Source: Macrocybe gigantea
Taxonomy: Eukaryota > Basidiomycota > Agaricomycetes > Agaricales > Callistosporiaceae
NCBI GenBank assembly: GCA_011319805.1
Contig: SJRY01000040.1
Span: 62,001 to 126,000, forward strand
Direction: 5' to 3'
DNA: 64,000 nucleotides
A model generated the notes under the pieces. That model worked only from the letters and a program-made list of their open reading frames with translations, was not told the origin of the DNA and searched no databases. Made by a program: the position numbers and the translations under genes. Positions 61,480 to 64,000 of the stretch are shown here, piece by piece. Numbering within the stretch: position 1 is the stretch's first letter; each line of letters starts with the position of its first letter.

Positions 61480-63062
61480 TGTGGAAGAGCTAAATTCTCG
61501 AGCTCGCCGGCCCTCTCCTGAACAGCCGCTTCCACCTTATCAGGCCCCCAAATCCCGCAAGAGAGGTTGGGAGCCCTCCTTTGCAGAGCCGAGTCGATCC
61601 ACCGCCACTCTAGCATCTTCGACTGGTTATCTTGATACGCCGGCGAAGTACAGAGACATGGCTGATAGCCAGGACCATGAATTCCATGAGGCCGATTCAG
61701 GTGGGTACCAGCGCTTGCTCCTGTTTCCCTTCGATATTCCAGACACCGCCCCATCACCACTCCATCATGCATGCCTCGCACATCAAGCGCGGAGGCCTGC
61801 GCATGTGTCGCGCGTGCTATGAACATTCGGTTAGCATCACTTAAAATCAGCCGGCTGATTGTTCGCACTGTTCCCCCCATCTGAATACATTCCTTTTGCG
61901 CTGGTTTTTTCTCTTCGTTATATTGCCATCTTCCTTTTAATCTCTTCGCCCATTCGTCACTTATATTTTTTGTGCTCATCATGACCACCTGCCTTCTTTT
62001 GCTGCTCCACGTAGAGATGCCACCACCCAAACGTCGTCGCGGTCTCGCAGGCTCGATCGTTTCGACGGCCCTCAGCGCTGCACTCATTGGCACTGCCGTC
62101 GGCTTGACAGTGTATCGCCTGTTAGTTCTTATCTTCTAATTCCCTTTTTCACTTCATCTCAGACACCTCCTACAGCTGGAGAGATCGTGGCAAAGAATCA
62201 GAACGACTACCCCCACCTCCACCATACATCAAGGGGACTGGACCCCCGACTCCGAACCCATCATTATCTCACATCCTAAATCCCAACCCCCTCCTAGCAC
62301 CCCGCGAAGTCGAAGGCTCAAGCACACGGTCTCTTCGACTGGCAAGCGCTCCGCGCACAGACGGACACGCGTACGTCCGCAGCCGTTGCACCGCACTCCG
62401 CCTCGAACCGCGCCGCCGGCTCTCCTTTTACCTCCCCAACCAGAGTTCGACTTCGATGACCATGTCGAGGAGCCAACCGCCGTCGATGACCAGGTATGTT
62501 TCTTTCCCCCTTCCCTCACCTGGCAATTTGGCTTACGCGGTGATTTCCCCAACTATCTCAGATGGATTGGATCGGCGACAAGCTGACAATGCTCATTCAA
62601 GAGGGCAAGAAAGCACTCGGCAGGGAGGTCGTCGTCATGAGCGAGGCAAAGGAAGATGAAGTCGATGATGGTAGCGGTGCATGGGAAGAGGACGAGCCCA
62701 TTCCGTGTTCCCTCTCACGCTCTAGCTCCCTAAAGCGCTCGTCATCCAGGCGCCCGCGAAGCCTCGCTCAGCCCCTTCCCTCGTCGTCTTACGCCGCTTC
62801 ATCCTACAGCCTCTCGCCCTCCCCACGCAAAAACACGTTTGACATCCCCACAGCGCCGTCAACGTTGTCGCTCCCGACTCCGTCGATGCTCATCACGCCG
62901 CAACGGACGTACACCCGCGGTGTGTCGGTCGAGTCGGGCGTCGGCTCGTTCGTACCCGCATCTAGCTTCAAGGAGGACGAGAGGTGTTGGGAGAGCCCCG
63001 AGCTTCGCGATTCCATGGAGCGTGCCCGGGCGCGTTATGCGAGGAATGTCCGCGGAACATGA
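61480..63062 (+). CDS. Single-pass membrane protein with PPxY-type motifs
   Basis: Exon 1 (start uncertain, frame open from 61166) reads RARRPSPEQPLPPYQAPKSR and YLDTPAKYRDMADSQDHEFH. It can splice from GATTCAG|GTGGGT (about 61701) to GTAG|AGATGCC (62014), giving DSEMPPPKRRRGLAGSI. Alternatively the gene starts at 61981 or 62017. One hydrophobic segment follows (IVSTALSAALIGTAVGLTVY). The next exon has SWRDRGKESERLPPPPPYIK. The frame then needs one more G in GGGG (62233-62236) to reach DWTPDSEPIIISHPKSQ. An intron ending at 62561 leads to MDWIGDKLTMLIQEGKKALG and a Ser-rich tail to TGA at 63060-63062. PPPY and LPPY motifs are WW-domain ligands, suggesting a Rsp5/Nedd4-type ubiquitin ligase adaptor (inference). 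Confidence 0.55.
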
Positions 63063-63439
63063 CACTGACGAAGGGGGGCTGGGCCCCTTTTCGCTGTTTC
63101 TGTGTTCTTTATGGATCTTCATTTTTCAATGTACCGCATCATCTTGCTGGTTCACCGCCAATCCTCACCTCCGAACACCTCGTTCCCCGAACCATTGACC
63201 CTCTCGCCCGCACCCCGCTTACGACACATGGACAACCAGTTTTCCACCAACAACCTAACGAACAATCCGTTTTCTGGCTTATCTGTACTATCTACCCACC
63301 GGATCTACATAGCAGCTCAAGCTCAACCAGCCCTCGTTATCGTTACTATTTGCTGTCCCCTTTTTGTCTGACTTTTACTTTCGTGTTTTCGTGAAGAAAT
63401 AGAACGGATGGAAATCAAGTTTATCGTTCGGATTCACAA
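63063..63439. other. Intergenic region
   Basis: About 380 bases following the membrane protein, T/C-rich, probably 3' untranslated sequence. No gene was seen. Confidence 0.3.
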
Positions 63440-64000
63440 ACTTTGTATATTTAGTAGGGTAGGACCATGATATGGTATTTTGTGTGGACGTCTCGTCGCC
63501 TTTCTGGTCATTGACCAGACTCGCACTCCTCCGGGACACCAGCCTTTTGGAATAGCACGTCTTCGTGAATTCTTCCGCAAGTTGCGTGGTTCGCTTTGAG
63601 TGCATCACGGAGAAGTGAAGGTAATAGTCCGCAATCGGTCTTCAACATGAAGTTGGTGTCCACTGCTATATGCATGTATAACCGGCAGTATAAAAAAATA
63701 CGCATGAAATAGGCCTGGACGCGCGAATGCTCCTCCTCGTCCGCTGGTCTTACCTGAAACTGTATTTACTGTTTTACAAAGCTTCTGCAGCCACACAGTA
63801 CTCCTCGAGCCCTTCAACGACTCCTAGACTCAACACGGCGTTGATGTCCATTTTTCTACACTTCTGGCTACTACTCTTCCCTATGCCATCTGCATTGGCA
63901 TCTGACGGCAAAGAGAAGACTATGCGCGTCGGCCGCCCCGTAGTATGCTCCCTGAAGTTGCGAAGGGCAGGTGAGATCGGTCGACATGTCCATTTTCAAG
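63440..64000 (-). pseudogene. Decayed partial copy of the TBC gene (5' part)
   Basis: On the minus strand the sequence follows the 5' portion of the gene at 33938-37966. It shares CTGCCCTTCGCAACTTCA and GACATCAACGCCGTGTTGAG nucleotide blocks. Protein-level matches are LLRDALK and KTCYS followed by SLVNDQK (the gene has SLVNDEK). The block ACCATATCATGG occurs in both. The similarity covers roughly 33935-34640 of the parent gene. The copy is scattered over several frames, and the GRAM-encoding middle is largely replaced by unrelated sequence. It enters the window from the right edge, so its 5' end is not visible. Interpreted as a segmental duplication remnant. Confidence 0.75.

Noticed and set aside
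56400..61480. A gasdermin-like or NLR partner adjacent to the TPR-CHAT gene
   Set aside because: The neighbours are a lipase and a PPxY membrane protein; no such sequence was found in the window.
61380..62093. 237-codon minus-strand open frame
   Set aside because: Covers the exons and intron of the plus-strand membrane protein gene; no domain or splice support.

Overview
The window looks like chromosomal DNA of a filamentous basidiomycete, probably an Agaricomycete. Nearly every gene is split by short introns of about 50-60 nt with GTATGT/GTAAGT-type donors. The families present are typical of mushroom-forming fungi: calpain-like proteases, DUF4470, DUF6533 membrane proteins, a degenerate fungal-type protein kinase, F-box/LRR proteins, TPR-CHAT proteins and a TEA-domain factor. 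No bacterial or organellar signature was seen. Exon boundaries were read by eye, so gene limits marked approximate may be off by an exon.

Layout. 1-5.9 kb: two tandem calpain-like genes (minus), the first cut by the window edge. 6.5-8.9 kb: an MFS transporter (minus). 9.3-14.6 kb: the DNA polymerase alpha catalytic subunit (minus). 16.4-18.1 kb: a DUF4470 protein. 18.4-19.1 kb: a flavin-reductase-like protein. 19.9-22.4 kb: a second MFS transporter (plus), paralogous to the first. 22.8-24.6 kb: an F-box/LRR protein. 25.1-30.8 kb: a protein-kinase-like gene (minus). One short intron of this gene holds a complete 3.7-kb PIF/Harbinger transposon with 26-bp inverted repeats, a transposase and a second coiled-coil ORF. 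31.1-32.8 kb: a Baeyer-Villiger-type monooxygenase (minus, one frameshift). 33.9-38.0 kb: a GRAM-TBC-EF-hand Rab GAP (plus). 38.3-39.9 kb: a WDR5/Swd3 orthologue (minus). 40.8-42.3 kb: a TEA/ATTS transcription factor with a GC-AG intron. 44.1-45.0 kb: an F-box-like protein. 46.0-46.8 kb: a membrane protein. 47.3-52.0 kb: two tandem DUF6533 membrane proteins sharing a 10-nt micro-exon. 52.5-53.4 kb: pirin. 53.5-55.0 kb: a GC-rich F-box-like gene. 55.1-56.4 kb: a serine lipase/esterase. 57.7-60.9 kb: a TPR-CHAT protease-like protein with a very AT-rich centre. 61.5-63.1 kb: a single-pass membrane protein with PPxY-type motifs. 63.4-64.0 kb: a decayed partial copy of the TBC gene.

Housekeeping genes (POL1, WDR5, TBC-GAP, pirin) alternate with expanded fungal families. 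There is no obvious secondary-metabolite cluster or operon-like unit. The most notable observations are: the transposon seated inside a 58-nt intron of a kinase-like gene; the abrupt composition change inside the TPR-CHAT gene; three separate GGGG tracts where each gene's reading frame calls for one more G; very long poly-T tracts in introns of neighbouring genes at 51-56 kb; and a conserved 10-nt micro-exon in the DUF6533 pair. No single new multi-gene system could be proven. The TPR-CHAT gene is the best candidate for an undescribed signalling or cell-death component.
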